A stretch of DNA of 64,000 nt. Source: JAKFEW01 sp036675505 (GTDB taxonomy: Bacteria > Cyanobacteriota > Sericytochromatia > S15B-MN24 > JAQBPE01). The stretch lies in contig JAKFEW010000160.1 in the NCBI GenBank assembly GCA_036675505.1, positions 177,273 to 241,272 on the forward strand, written 5' to 3'. Within the stretch, counting starts at the first letter, position 1. The number at the start of each line of letters is the position of its first letter. Below are positions 17,504-25,124 of the stretch, piece by piece. The notes under the pieces are model-generated. The model ran no database searches. It was given only the letters and a program-made list of their open reading frames with translations, and was not told where the DNA came from. Both the position numbers and the translations under genes were made by a program.

Positions 17504-17965
17504 GTGCAGTTTCGGACGGACCGCCGCTTGCTCTTCGCACCCGCCGCCCTGGGCGCCCTGAACGTGGCGCTGGGCGGCGGGTATCTCGCCTCGCGGGCCG
17601 CCACGGGCCCGCTGGTGCTGGATCTCAACACCTCGGGCGCCGCCACGCTGGTCCTGTTGGGCGGCTTCTTCCTGATCGTCGCCTGGCGGCTCTATCATTA
17701 CCGCCTCGAGGTGACGGACAAGGGCCTCGCGATCGGCGTCCGCCCCCGCGGCCCCTCGGGGCTGATCCCATGGCCCGAGATCGAGCGCCTCGCGCGCTTC
17801 ACGGGCCCCGCGAAGCGCGGCCGGGCCTTGACGGTCTACCGCGTCACCGCGGGCAAGCGCCAGATCGGCTTCACCAGCCAGCTTTTCCCGCGCCACGCCG
17901 ACCTCGCGAGCGCGATCGCCGAGCACACGGGCAAAAACTGGGTGGACGTCGCGCCACAGGGCTGA
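17504..17965 (+). CDS. Small PH-domain-like membrane protein, third gene of the encapsulin operon
   Basis: The 153-residue product has two predicted membrane helices (about 9-32 and 44-64), followed by a beta-rich soluble domain (YRLEVTDKGLAIGV, LIPWPEIERLARF) typical of bacterial PH-type membrane proteins. It starts at GTG behind a GGAGG site, 18 bases after the encapsulin stop, and is probably co-transcribed. A role in the compartment is only suggested by position. A GC-rich hairpin closes the operon. Confidence 0.72.
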   Translation: MQFRTDRRLLFAPAALGALNVALGGGYLASRAATGPLVLDLNTSGAATLVLLGGFFLIVAWRLYHYRLEVTDKGLAIGVRPRGPSGLIPWPEIERLARFTGPAKRGRALTVYRVTAGKRQIGFTSQLFPRHADLASAIAEHTGKNWVDVAPQG

Positions 17966-17996
17966 TCGGCGTCGATCAGGGCTGAACGTTAAATTT

Positions 17997-18021
17997 GAAG
18001 CGCCGCGCCCCGCGGCGCTTC
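17997..18021 (+). terminator. Hairpin at the end of the encapsulin operon
   Basis: An 11-bp perfect stem (17997-18007 with 18011-18021) closes a CCC loop, 31 bases past the last stop codon. The bases after it are not T-rich, so it may stabilise the 3' end or need Rho. Confidence 0.55.
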
Positions 18022-18055
18022 GTGCCCTGCCGACCCAAGAATAGACATATCCATC

Positions 18056-18080
18056 ATTAAGTATTTCATCTATACTTAAT
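18056..18080. promoter_or_regulatory. Operator-like inverted repeat before the three-lipoprotein cluster
   Basis: ATTAAGTAT (18056-18064) and ATACTTAAT (18072-18080) form a perfect 9-bp inverted repeat with a 7-base spacer, inside an AT-rich stretch that stands out from its surroundings. A TATACT that could serve as -10 overlaps the right arm. It lies 72 bases before the first lipoprotein start and probably binds a dimeric regulator. Confidence 0.5.
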
Positions 18081-18151
18081 TTGAAATAGCCATGTTCAGC
18101 ATCTATGATTCATATTGTCGAAGTTGCACAAGGGGAGAGGGAGGAAGCGGG

Positions 18152-18769
18152 ATGCGGACGACGAAGTCGACCTGGCACGTGGTGGCGAGCGCGGCGGCGA
18201 TCCTGATGCTCGCCGGATGCGGCGTGAACCGCGTGACCGCGCCGCAGGCGGAGCCGGAAGCGCGCCTGTCCCTCAAGGAGCTGGGCAAACAGGCCCGCTT
18301 GCACCGGGCGGCGGCCGCGGCCGCGCGAACCCCGAGCCTCACGCCGGAGCTCCCCGTGCTCAGCCTGGTGGCGGGCCCGCAGCGCGCGCTACGGATCATG
18401 CCCGTCCAGAACGCCCACGGTGAATTCGTCGACGCGACATTCAGCCCGGCCGCGGGCGTCGCCCGCTTCGAGCTCCGCGCACCTGCCGCGGGCCTGATCG
18501 TCAGCAAGGTGAAGATCGAGGTCGGCGCCGAAGGCGTCGCCAAGACGGCGGAGGCCACCCCGCGCGAGCTGGCGCTGCCCGATCGGCTCGCGGGCGCCAC
18601 GTTCGTCGAGGTGCCCTTCGGCATCGTCGCCGCGCTGCAGGCGCTGGCCGAAGCCCCCGGCTCGACCGAGCTGCACTACGTGATCACGCTGATCGGCCCG
18701 GACGGCAGCCCGCTGGCCGCCCAGGACGGGCTGCCCACGCGGCTCGAGATGACCGTCGACGTAATCTGA
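18152..18769 (+). CDS. Lipoprotein of an 18152/18797 paralogous pair
   Basis: The 205-residue product starts at the ATG behind GGGAGGAAGCGGG and has lipobox LAGC. The mature part has an Ala-rich helical linker and then a domain from about residue 75 (PQRALRIMPVQ, AGLIVSKVKIEVGA, TFVEVPFGIVAALQALAEAP, LTRLEMTVDVI-type ending). The same order of motifs occurs in the next gene, 27 bases downstream. I recognise no family. The two genes probably arose by tandem duplication. Confidence 0.72.
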   Translation: MRTTKSTWHVVASAAAILMLAGCGVNRVTAPQAEPEARLSLKELGKQARLHRAAAAAARTPSLTPELPVLSLVAGPQRALRIMPVQNAHGEFVDATFSPAAGVARFELRAPAAGLIVSKVKIEVGAEGVAKTAEATPRELALPDRLAGATFVEVPFGIVAALQALAEAPGSTELHYVITLIGPDGSPLAAQDGLPTRLEMTVDVI

Positions 18770-18796
18770 GCGAGAGCGGCAAGAGGAGGAGCGAAC

Positions 18797-19603
18797 ATGA
18801 CGAAATTCCGCGTGTGGAAGACCCTGGCGACGGTCGCGACGGCGGCTGCACTGGCCGGCTGCGGCGCCACGGCAGGGCCCGTGGCGGGCGCCGGTGAAAC
18901 CCGGGTGTCGTTCAAAAAGCCCGTCGGGAAGAACGCCGTGAGCGCCGCGGCCACCGCCGCGAAGGTCCCCCAGGGCCAGCTCCCGACGGGCTACCGGCCC
19001 GGCCCCGGCTCCCAACTCGGGATCGCAGGGCAGGGAGCCACGAGCATCGGGCCGGCAGGGACGATGCCGACGAAGGCGGCGCCCGCGGCCGGCAGCCGCA
19101 GCACCGCTGCCGCAACCGGCGCGACAGGCCGAGGGGTTGTCGGTGCCGACGACGTGGCTGCGAACGTCGCCGAAGCGCCGTCTCCGGACCAGACCGTCGA
19201 AATCCTCGCCGCACCCACCCGCGCGCTCCGCATGTTCCCGATGATGGCCGGCGACGTGCTGGCCGACGCGAAGTTCGCGCCGGCGGATGGCAAGCTCGAA
19301 TGGAAGCTTCGGGCGCCGGAACGCGGCGTGCGCATCGCCGGCGTCAGGGTCGTGATCGAAGGCGGCGCAGCCCCCGTGGTCGGCGAAGGCGTGCCGGCGG
19401 ACTTCGAGCTGCCCGCCGAACTCGAGGGCGAGATGCTGGTGCGCGTGCCGTTCGCGCTGGTCGATACGATGAGCGCCCTCGCCAGCGCGCCGACGGCGAA
19501 GGTGCTCCAGGCGACCTACACCTTCACCGGTGAAGACGGCCGGCCGATCGCCGGGGCCGATGGCGAGCCGCTCGCCTTGAGGAGCCAGGTCGACGTGATG
19601 TGA
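18797..19603 (+). CDS. Lipoprotein paralogous to the 18152 product
   Basis: The 268-residue product has lipobox LAGC followed by a longer Ala/Gly-rich linker (about 60 residues more than its neighbour). The C-terminal domain matches the upstream paralogue motif by motif: TRALRMFPMMAGD, the VRIAGVRVVIEGGAAP strand, EMLVRVPFALVDTMSALASA and RSQVDVM at the end. GAGGAGC precedes the ATG. The duplicated domain is probably periplasmic or surface-exposed; function unknown. Confidence 0.72.
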   Translation: MTKFRVWKTLATVATAAALAGCGATAGPVAGAGETRVSFKKPVGKNAVSAAATAAKVPQGQLPTGYRPGPGSQLGIAGQGATSIGPAGTMPTKAAPAAGSRSTAAATGATGRGVVGADDVAANVAEAPSPDQTVEILAAPTRALRMFPMMAGDVLADAKFAPADGKLEWKLRAPERGVRIAGVRVVIEGGAAPVVGEGVPADFELPAELEGEMLVRVPFALVDTMSALASAPTAKVLQATYTFTGEDGRPIAGADGEPLALRSQVDVM

Positions 19604-19679
19604 CCAACGGCGTCACTGGTAGGGACGAATTGGCGGATAGCGGGCGGTCCGGCGGACGGACCAGACAGGAGGCAGGGCG

Positions 19680-20363
19680 ATGAAGGCGATGCAAATGATG
19701 AAGCGTGTGATGGCGGCGGCGACGGCGGCCGTATGCCTTTCGGCCTGCGGCACGGCCGCCGTGTCGGCGCCGTCGGTGGCCGAGGCGCCCGCGCAGCTCG
19801 CGCCTACCGCCGTCGCCGCGGCGCCCAAGGTTGTCCAGGCTGCGGCAGTCCGGCGCTTGATGGAGGCCTCGACCACCGCCGCGACCCTGTGGGGGCTGGA
19901 TTTCAGGTTCTCGTACCACAGGGTCGTAGAGACGAAGTACGACAGGCCCGGTTGGTACGAGATGGTCCGTGGCCGCATCTTCTGGCACAAAAGCAAGACC
20001 AAAGAGAGGTCCGTCGACTACGGCTGGGTCACAGAAATGGCCTTCGCCGGCGACGGGGACCTCGAGGACATGACCAACGCGCGGCTCTTGTATACGGTCC
20101 CGGAAGGGCGCGTGCTCATCGTGAACCGCGTGGTGAACCCCGAGCGGGTCTCGATCAATGGGTGCAACCTGGGCGGCATCGCCACCGACGACGTGAACTT
20201 CGTGTTCGGCCCCGGTGAATCCGTCCTCTTCGGGCTTCCGGTCTCCTCGAACAACAGCGGCTCGAGCCGGAAGTACAGCGATGCCAAGATCTACGGCTTC
20301 ACCGCCGATCCGGCCATCTTCGGCGGCAGCCTGTCGCCGCTGAGCCTCGAGACCGGCAAGTAA
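19680..20363 (+). CDS. Lipoprotein with beta-rich domain, third gene of the cluster
   Basis: The 227-residue product has a signal peptide with lipobox LSAC. Residues 60-227 include aromatic and charged strands (FRFSYHRVVETKYDRPGWYE, TEMAFAGDGDLEDM) and a segment VPEGRVLIVNRVV followed by FGPGESVLFGLPVSS, resembling cupin-like or tail-fibre-like beta folds. It is not related to the preceding two genes. The gap of 76 bases allows either co-transcription or its own promoter. Confidence 0.65.
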   Translation: MKAMQMMKRVMAAATAAVCLSACGTAAVSAPSVAEAPAQLAPTAVAAAPKVVQAAAVRRLMEASTTAATLWGLDFRFSYHRVVETKYDRPGWYEMVRGRIFWHKSKTKERSVDYGWVTEMAFAGDGDLEDMTNARLLYTVPEGRVLIVNRVVNPERVSINGCNLGGIATDDVNFVFGPGESVLFGLPVSSNNSGSSRKYSDAKIYGFTADPAIFGGSLSPLSLETGK

Positions 20364-20376
20364 TCGGCGGGCGGCC

Positions 20377-20649
20377 TCAGTCCCGCACGCCGAACCCGTC
20401 GAACCCGCCGGTCGGCTCGAACCACGACACGGCCAGGGCGTCCACCCGGGCGGCCGGCGGCCCTTTGCGGGCCCACGCGAGCAGCGCCTCCAGCGCCTCG
20501 GTGGGCCCTTCGGCGATCGCCTCCACCCGGCCGTCCTGCAGGTTGCGCACCCAGCCGACCAGCCCGAGGCGGCGCGCCTCGGCCTCGGTCGAGGCGCGGT
20601 AGAACACGCCCTGCACCAGGCCGGACGCCAAGAAATGGACTTGTTTCAC
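20377..20649 (-). CDS. acyP: Acylphosphatase
   Basis: This small enzyme hydrolyses acyl phosphates such as 1,3-bisphosphoglycerate or carbamoyl phosphate. With the GTG start at 20649, placed 9 bases after GGAAGG, the protein is 90 residues, the family norm. The catalytic Arg lies in QGVFYRAST and the catalytic Asn in GWVRNLQDG, with the family GRVEAIAEG strand after it. An upstream ATG at 20694 would add 15 unlike residues and has no ribosome site. It stands alone, convergent with the lipoprotein cluster. Confidence 0.92.
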   Translation of the reverse strand: MKQVHFLASGLVQGVFYRASTEAEARRLGLVGWVRNLQDGRVEAIAEGPTEALEALLAWARKGPPAARVDALAVSWFEPTGGFDGFGVRD

Positions 20650-20699
20650 CGAATCCCGCCTTCCCGAAAAAACAGCTTGCCAGATTGAAGCCATGTGAG

Positions 20700-20732
20700 G
20701 TTAAATACAGTTTAACGCCACGTCAACGATCG
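20700..20732 (+). promoter_or_regulatory. 11-bp spaced TTAA repeats before the subtilisin gene
   Basis: Three consecutive 11-mers begin GTTAA (20700), TTTAA (20711) and GTCAA (20722), ending 24 bases before the start of the protease gene. The arrangement resembles response-regulator direct repeats of the Pho-box kind. Binding has to be shown. Confidence 0.35.
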
Positions 20733-20756
20733 GCCCACCGGCCAGGGGGTACCCGC

Positions 20757-21986
20757 ATGTCCGTCCGCCACGTCCTCGGGACCGCCCTCGCCGCCGCCAC
20801 CCTGCTGGCCGGCTGCGGCGTGGTTCCGTCCGCCGGGCCCCGCACGACGATCGTCGGCGACATGGGCGCGAGCGCCATCCCCGGCGAGATCCTGGTCGGC
20901 CTCAAGGCGGGCCGCTCGAAGCAGGCGATGGCCGGCCTGACCCAGAAGCTCGGCCTGCGCACGGTCGGCTCGATCGGCGCGCTGGGCATCCACGTGGTGA
21001 CGACCGGCACCGGCACCGCCAAGGCGCTCGAGGAGCTGCGCAAGCAGCCCGACGTGGCCTTCGCCGAGCCCAACGCCCGCGAGGTGCTGCCGCCTATGAA
21101 GAAGGAAGGCCCCGTGCGCAAGGGCGGCGCGCCCAGCCGCGGCGGCGACCCGATGCTCGGCGACCAGTGGGGCATGGCGACGATCCACGCGACCGAGGCC
21201 TGGGCGGCGACGGCCGGCGACCCGAAGACGGTCCTCGCGATCGTCGACACCGGCATCGACTACAACCACCCCGAGTTCGCGGGCCGCATGGTCCCGGGCC
21301 ACGACTTCGCGAACGACGACAGCGATCCGATGGACGGCCACTCGCACGGCACGCACTGCGCGGGCATCGCGGCGGCCTCGGCCAACAACGGCCACGGCGG
21401 CGCCGGCGTCGCGCCGAACGTCTCGCTGATGGCGGTCAAGGTCCTCTCGGACCAGGGCTCGGGCTCCACCGACGACGTCTGCGCGGGCATCGTCTGGGCG
21501 GCCGACCACGGCGCGCACGTGATCTCGATGAGCCTCGGCGGCACGGGCGGCCAGCAAGCCAAGCAAGCGGCGGTCGACTACGCTCGCTCGAAGGGCGCCG
21601 TGGTGGTCGTCGCGATGGGCAACAACGGCGGCAACGTCGCGGTCTACCCGGGCGCCAACAAGGGCGTGATCGCGGTTGGCGCGACCACCCTCGAGGAGAC
21701 CCGCGCCTCGTTCTCGAACTTCGGCGACTGGATCGGCGTGAGCGCCCCCGGCCACAAGATCCTCTCGACGGTGCCCAACAACGGCTACCAGGCCTATTCG
21801 GGCACCTCGATGGCGACGCCCTTCGTCGCCGGCCTCGCGTCGCTGATCCGCAGCCAGGACCCGTCGCTCGACGCCGAGGCGGTGCGGGCCCGGATCGAGA
21901 AGGGCAGCGTCGACCTGGGCAAGGCCGGCTTCGACCCAGAGTTCGGTCACGGCCGCATCGACGCCGCTGCCGCGCTCAAGCGGTAA
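20757..21986 (+). CDS. Subtilisin-family (S8) serine protease, lipoprotein
   Basis: The 409-residue product has lipobox LAGC (Cys20), an I9-type propeptide (about 42-112, GEILVGLKAG to FAEPNAREVL) and an S8 catalytic domain. The triad is visible: Asp164 in IVDTGIDYNHPEF, His197 in HSHGTHCAG and Ser351 in GTSMATPF, with oxyanion Asn289 in AMGNNGGN. It is therefore a complete, probably active, envelope-anchored or released endoprotease. The ATG at 20757 is chosen because the signal peptide begins there. A separate lipoprotein that looks like only the propeptide is encoded at 22644-23114. Confidence 0.95.
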   Translation: MSVRHVLGTALAAATLLAGCGVVPSAGPRTTIVGDMGASAIPGEILVGLKAGRSKQAMAGLTQKLGLRTVGSIGALGIHVVTTGTGTAKALEELRKQPDVAFAEPNAREVLPPMKKEGPVRKGGAPSRGGDPMLGDQWGMATIHATEAWAATAGDPKTVLAIVDTGIDYNHPEFAGRMVPGHDFANDDSDPMDGHSHGTHCAGIAAASANNGHGGAGVAPNVSLMAVKVLSDQGSGSTDDVCAGIVWAADHGAHVISMSLGGTGGQQAKQAAVDYARSKGAVVVVAMGNNGGNVAVYPGANKGVIAVGATTLEETRASFSNFGDWIGVSAPGHKILSTVPNNGYQAYSGTSMATPFVAGLASLIRSQDPSLDAEAVRARIEKGSVDLGKAGFDPEFGHGRIDAAAALKR

Positions 21987-21993
21987 ACAGCCG

Positions 21994-22605
21994 GTGAGCG
22001 ACGTCTCGCAGCCCGGCTACTGGGACGTCAAATACCGCGAGGCCGCCCCCCCACCGTGGGATCTGGGGCGGCCTTCGCCCGTGCTGACCGCCTGGCTGGC
22101 CGCGCACCCGGGCATCCGGGGACGCGCGCTCGTGCCGGGCGCCGGGAGCGGCCACGACGCGGTGGCCCTGGCGCAGGCGGGGCTCGACGTGGTGGCGGTG
22201 GACTTCGCGCCGGGGGCGATCGCCGCCATTCAGGCGCTTTCGGCGGCCGCGGGGGTCCGGCTCGAGGCCGTGGAAGGCGACGCGCTGGCCCCACCGCCCG
22301 TCTGGGATGGCACCTTCGACTGGATCTTCGAGCACACCTGCTTCTGCGCGATCGACCCGGCGCGCCGCGACGACTACGTCGCCACCATGGCACGCCTGCT
22401 GCGCCCCGGCGGGCGGCTGGTGGGCGTGTTCTTCACCCACGGCGACGTCGGTGGGCCCCCCTTCGACACCTCGGCGGCGGAGCTCCGCGAGCGGTTCGGC
22501 GGCGCGTTCGAGATCGAGACCTTGGCACAGGCGGCGGAGTCCGTGCCGCACCGGGCGGGTGAAGAGCACGTCGGAGTGTTTCGGCGACGGGTGGCGTTGG
22601 CGTAG
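21994..22605 (+). CDS. TPMT-type SAM-dependent thiol methyltransferase
   Basis: The 203-residue cytoplasmic protein has the thiopurine S-methyltransferase family opening (PGYWDVKYREAAPPPWDLG), then the SAM motif VPGAGSGHDAVALAQAGL, an acidic VVAVDFAP strand end and the FDWIFEHTCFCAI segment typical of the family, with LRPGGRLVGVFF after it. The substrate in bacteria is often a halide, tellurite or small thiol, and cannot be told here. GTG start, 7 bases after the protease stop. Confidence 0.85.
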   Translation: MSDVSQPGYWDVKYREAAPPPWDLGRPSPVLTAWLAAHPGIRGRALVPGAGSGHDAVALAQAGLDVVAVDFAPGAIAAIQALSAAAGVRLEAVEGDALAPPPVWDGTFDWIFEHTCFCAIDPARRDDYVATMARLLRPGGRLVGVFFTHGDVGGPPFDTSAAELRERFGGAFEIETLAQAAESVPHRAGEEHVGVFRRRVALA

Positions 22606-22643
22606 AATACCGGCACCCACCCCACCGGTGAAAGGGGATCCCC

Positions 22644-23114
22644 ATGACCCGCGCCCTCGCCCTCCTCTACATCCTCACAGGCTGCGCCGCCCTCCCCGCC
22701 ACCGCGCCGGGCGAGGCCGCCCCGGCCGCGGCCCAACCTGCAGCCGAGGCCCAAATCGCCCTCGCGGCGCGCCCCTCCGCGACGCCGGCCCCGAGCGCCA
22801 CCCCGGGCCTCGAACCCGCCGCCGTCCCCACAGGCTGGCCGACCCCTTGCCCCGCGACCACCAAGGGCCACGTGGCCGGCCACGTCCTCGTCGCCTTCAA
22901 CGACGGCGCCACCGTCGCCGAGCGCGCCAGGTTCCGCCAGCACTTCGGCGTGCTCGCCGAGCGCTCGCTCCTGTTGCCCGGCGTCTGGGTCATGCGCGTG
23001 CCGTGCGACGCCGACATCCCCGCCGTCGCCAAGAAGATGGCGGCCTGGCCCGGCGTGCGCTACGCCGAGCCCGACGCGATCGTCACCCTCGACGACCCGA
23101 TCGAGAGCCGCTAG
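22644..23114 (+). CDS. Free-standing I9-like protease propeptide lipoprotein
   Basis: The 156-residue product has a short signal peptide with lipobox LTGC, an Ala/Pro linker and a C-terminal domain of about 75 residues (GHVLVAFNDGATVAERARF to RYAEPDAIVTL). That domain matches subtilase propeptides, including the one of the protease at 20757: the same GxxLVxF start, LG/FGV turn, a central strand pair and the final WPGVRYAEPDA. No catalytic domain follows; the gene ends and psuG starts on the next base. It may act in trans as folding chaperone or inhibitor of the neighbouring protease. That is inference from homology and position. Confidence 0.75.
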   Translation: MTRALALLYILTGCAALPATAPGEAAPAAAQPAAEAQIALAARPSATPAPSATPGLEPAAVPTGWPTPCPATTKGHVAGHVLVAFNDGATVAERARFRQHFGVLAERSLLLPGVWVMRVPCDADIPAVAKKMAAWPGVRYAEPDAIVTLDDPIESR

Positions 23115-24041
23115 ATGCCCTACCCGATCGACGTCGCCCCCGAGGTCGCCGACGCCCTGGCCGCGGGCCGCCCCGTCGTCGCGCTCGAGACGACCATCAT
23201 CACCCACGGCATGCCCTGGCCCGCGAACGTCGAGACCGCCCTCGCGGTCGAGGACGCGATCCGCGCGGGCGGCGCGGTGCCTGCGACGATGGCGATCATG
23301 AAGGGTCGGCCGCGCGCCGGCCTCACGCGCGCCGAGATCGAGGCGCTCGGCCTCGCGACCGACGTCGTGAAGGCCAGCCGCCGCGACCTCGCCGTCTTGA
23401 TGGCGCGCGGGCTCGACGGCGCGACGACGGTCGCCGGCACGATGCTGCTCGCCGCGATGGCCGGCGTCCGCGTCTTCGTGACCGGCGGCCTGGGCGGCGT
23501 GCACCGCGGCGCCGAGCGCTCGATGGACGTGTCGGCGGACCTCACGGAGCTCGCGCGCACGCCGGTCGCGGTGGTGTGCGCGGGCGTGAAGAGCATCCTC
23601 GACGTCGGCTTGACGCTCGAGGTGCTGGAAACGCAGGGCGTGCCGGTCGTCGGCTACGGCACGGACCGCTTCCCGGCATTCTACGTACCGGACTCGGGCT
23701 ACGCGGCGCCCGCAAGGGCCGACTCGCCCGCCGAGGCGGCCGCGATCGTGCGCGCCCAGCTCGACCTCGGGCTCGGCGGCTGCGTGATCGCGAACCCGAT
23801 CCCGGCTGACCAGGCGCTCGAAGGCGCGATGATCGAGGCCGCGATCACCGCGACCCTCGCCGAGGCCGACCGCCAGGGCGTGCGCGGCAAGGACATCACG
23901 CCGTTCGTGCTCGCGGAGCTGAACCGCCGCACGGAGGGTCGCAGCCTCGCGGCCAACGTCGCGCTGGTGGCGCACAACGCGCGGCTGGGGGCGGCGATCG
24001 CCGTCGCGCTGGCCCAAAGCGGAAGCGCCCTCCCCCGCTAA
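23115..24041 (+). CDS. psuG: Pseudouridine-5'-phosphate glycosidase
   Basis: PsuG splits pseudouridine 5'-phosphate into uracil and ribose 5-phosphate. The 308-residue length and motifs fit: VALETTIITHGMPWP near the start, GAVPATMAIMKGRPRAGLT, TTVAGTMLLAAMAGVRVFVTGG, SMDVSADLTEL and the C-terminal GKDITPFVLAELN. The usual partner kinase psuK is not adjacent. The ATG directly abuts the TAG of the preceding gene, so translation is coupled. The stop codon lies in the loop of a hairpin at 24025-24055. Confidence 0.95.
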   Translation: MPYPIDVAPEVADALAAGRPVVALETTIITHGMPWPANVETALAVEDAIRAGGAVPATMAIMKGRPRAGLTRAEIEALGLATDVVKASRRDLAVLMARGLDGATTVAGTMLLAAMAGVRVFVTGGLGGVHRGAERSMDVSADLTELARTPVAVVCAGVKSILDVGLTLEVLETQGVPVVGYGTDRFPAFYVPDSGYAAPARADSPAEAAAIVRAQLDLGLGGCVIANPIPADQALEGAMIEAAITATLAEADRQGVRGKDITPFVLAELNRRTEGRSLAANVALVAHNARLGAAIAVALAQSGSALPR

Positions 24042-24055
24042 GCGGGAGAGGGCGC
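24025..24055. terminator. Hairpin shared by the convergent psuG and 24070 genes
   Basis: A 14-bp stem with one mismatch (24025-24038 with 24042-24055) closes a loop that is exactly the psuG TAA. No T-run follows on either strand. It may act as a two-way stop between the convergent genes. Confidence 0.5.
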
Positions 24056-24069
24056 CGGGAGGAATTGGC

Positions 24070-24834
24070 TTACGAGCCCGAACGAACCCGCAGCGGGCGC
24101 GCGTTCACGCCGGGCGCCGTGCCCGTGTTCGCGGCCGGCGCCTCGGTCGGCGCCTCCATGGTCTGCGTAGGCTTGGGCAGCGGCTTGGCCGCGATGCCCT
24201 TCTTCGGGTTGTCGTCGATGACGCCCGCGATGGTCTCCATCTTGGTCTCGTTGCCGCCACCGGCGGCCGCCTTCACGATCGCGGTGATCAAGATGATGCC
24301 CGCGCCGACGAGGGCGGTGGCGCCGACGCCGATCGCGATCTTCGGGCCGAGCACGACAGCGGCGCTCTTCATCACCTCGAGCGCCGCGCCCTTGCTCGCG
24401 ACCACCCAGATGGTGCCGCCCAGGAACGAGGCCGCGCCGGCGTAGGCGACGCCCTCGACCGACTTCTTCGCCATGTTCGCGAGCGACTCCATCGCTTCCT
24501 TGAAGCCCGTGCCGATGCCGCGCACCATGCGCTCGCCGATGCCGTTGGGCTCGTCCTCGAAGTGGACCATCATGCCCTGCTCGCCGTTCAGGCGGATGTC
24601 CGGCTCGACGTTCTGCTTGCGGAAGCGGAAGTCCAGCTGGTCGCCCCAGATGATCAGGCGCTCGGGCTTGCCGTCGGGGCCCTCGAAGGCGAGGATCATC
24701 TCGTCCATGCCGTTGGCCTTGGTCTTCTCGGCCGCGGCGGCAGGCGTCGTGTCCTCCTTCAAGTGCGCAGCGCCCTGCTTGGCGATGCGGACACCATTGA
24801 TGGTGAGGACGTCGTTGCCACGGATAACCGGCAT
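24070..24834 (-). CDS. Hypothetical protein with two Gly-rich membrane helices
   Basis: The 254-residue product begins with a beta-rich soluble part (about 1-100: GNDVLTINGVRIAKQ, MILAFEGPDGKPERLIIWGDQ). Two hydrophobic helices rich in Gly and Ala follow (about 125-150 and 160-190), then a Pro/Thr-rich tail. There is no signal peptide. No family is recognised. Its plan (soluble head, Gly-rich membrane pair, low-complexity end) recalls the products of 6730-7431 and 42634-43056. The upstream 24907-24928 region carries two 11-bp spaced TTAAG repeats. Confidence 0.62.
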   Translation of the reverse strand: MPVIRGNDVLTINGVRIAKQGAAHLKEDTTPAAAAEKTKANGMDEMILAFEGPDGKPERLIIWGDQLDFRFRKQNVEPDIRLNGEQGMMVHFEDEPNGIGERMVRGIGTGFKEAMESLANMAKKSVEGVAYAGAASFLGGTIWVVASKGAALEVMKSAAVVLGPKIAIGVGATALVGAGIILITAIVKAAAGGGNETKMETIAGVIDDNPKKGIAAKPLPKPTQTMEAPTEAPAANTGTAPGVNARPLRVRSGS

Positions 24835-24906
24835 GGCGGGGTTCCTTTCAAGAAGCGAACACGAGCTTGAGCTGTTAAGACTATCGGCCCCGGCGTAGCC
24901 AACCCA

Positions 24907-24928
24907 GTTAAGACAAGATTAAGATAGG
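24907..24928. promoter_or_regulatory. Two 11-bp spaced TTAAG repeats
   Basis: GTTAAGACAAG (24907-24917) and ATTAAGATAGG (24918-24928) are direct repeats in the divergent 290-base gap before the genes at 24070-24834 (minus) and 25125 (plus). A single further GTTAAG is at 24874. The rest of the gap shows no gene or clear hairpin. Confidence 0.3.
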
Positions 24929-25124
24929 GGGAAGAGAAGGTTATCGTATTGCGAATTCAGACCCGCAAAAACGCTTAAAACAGCCTACCCTTGCCGCTTT
25001 CCAGCCCCACACCGACCCTGCCCCCACGCCGCCGAGGGCGTGGACGCGTCACCGACACGCGGTTAATATGAAGAACAGGTTAAGAAAAAATGCTGGCGGC
25101 CGATCCGCCGGCGAGGAGGTCGGC

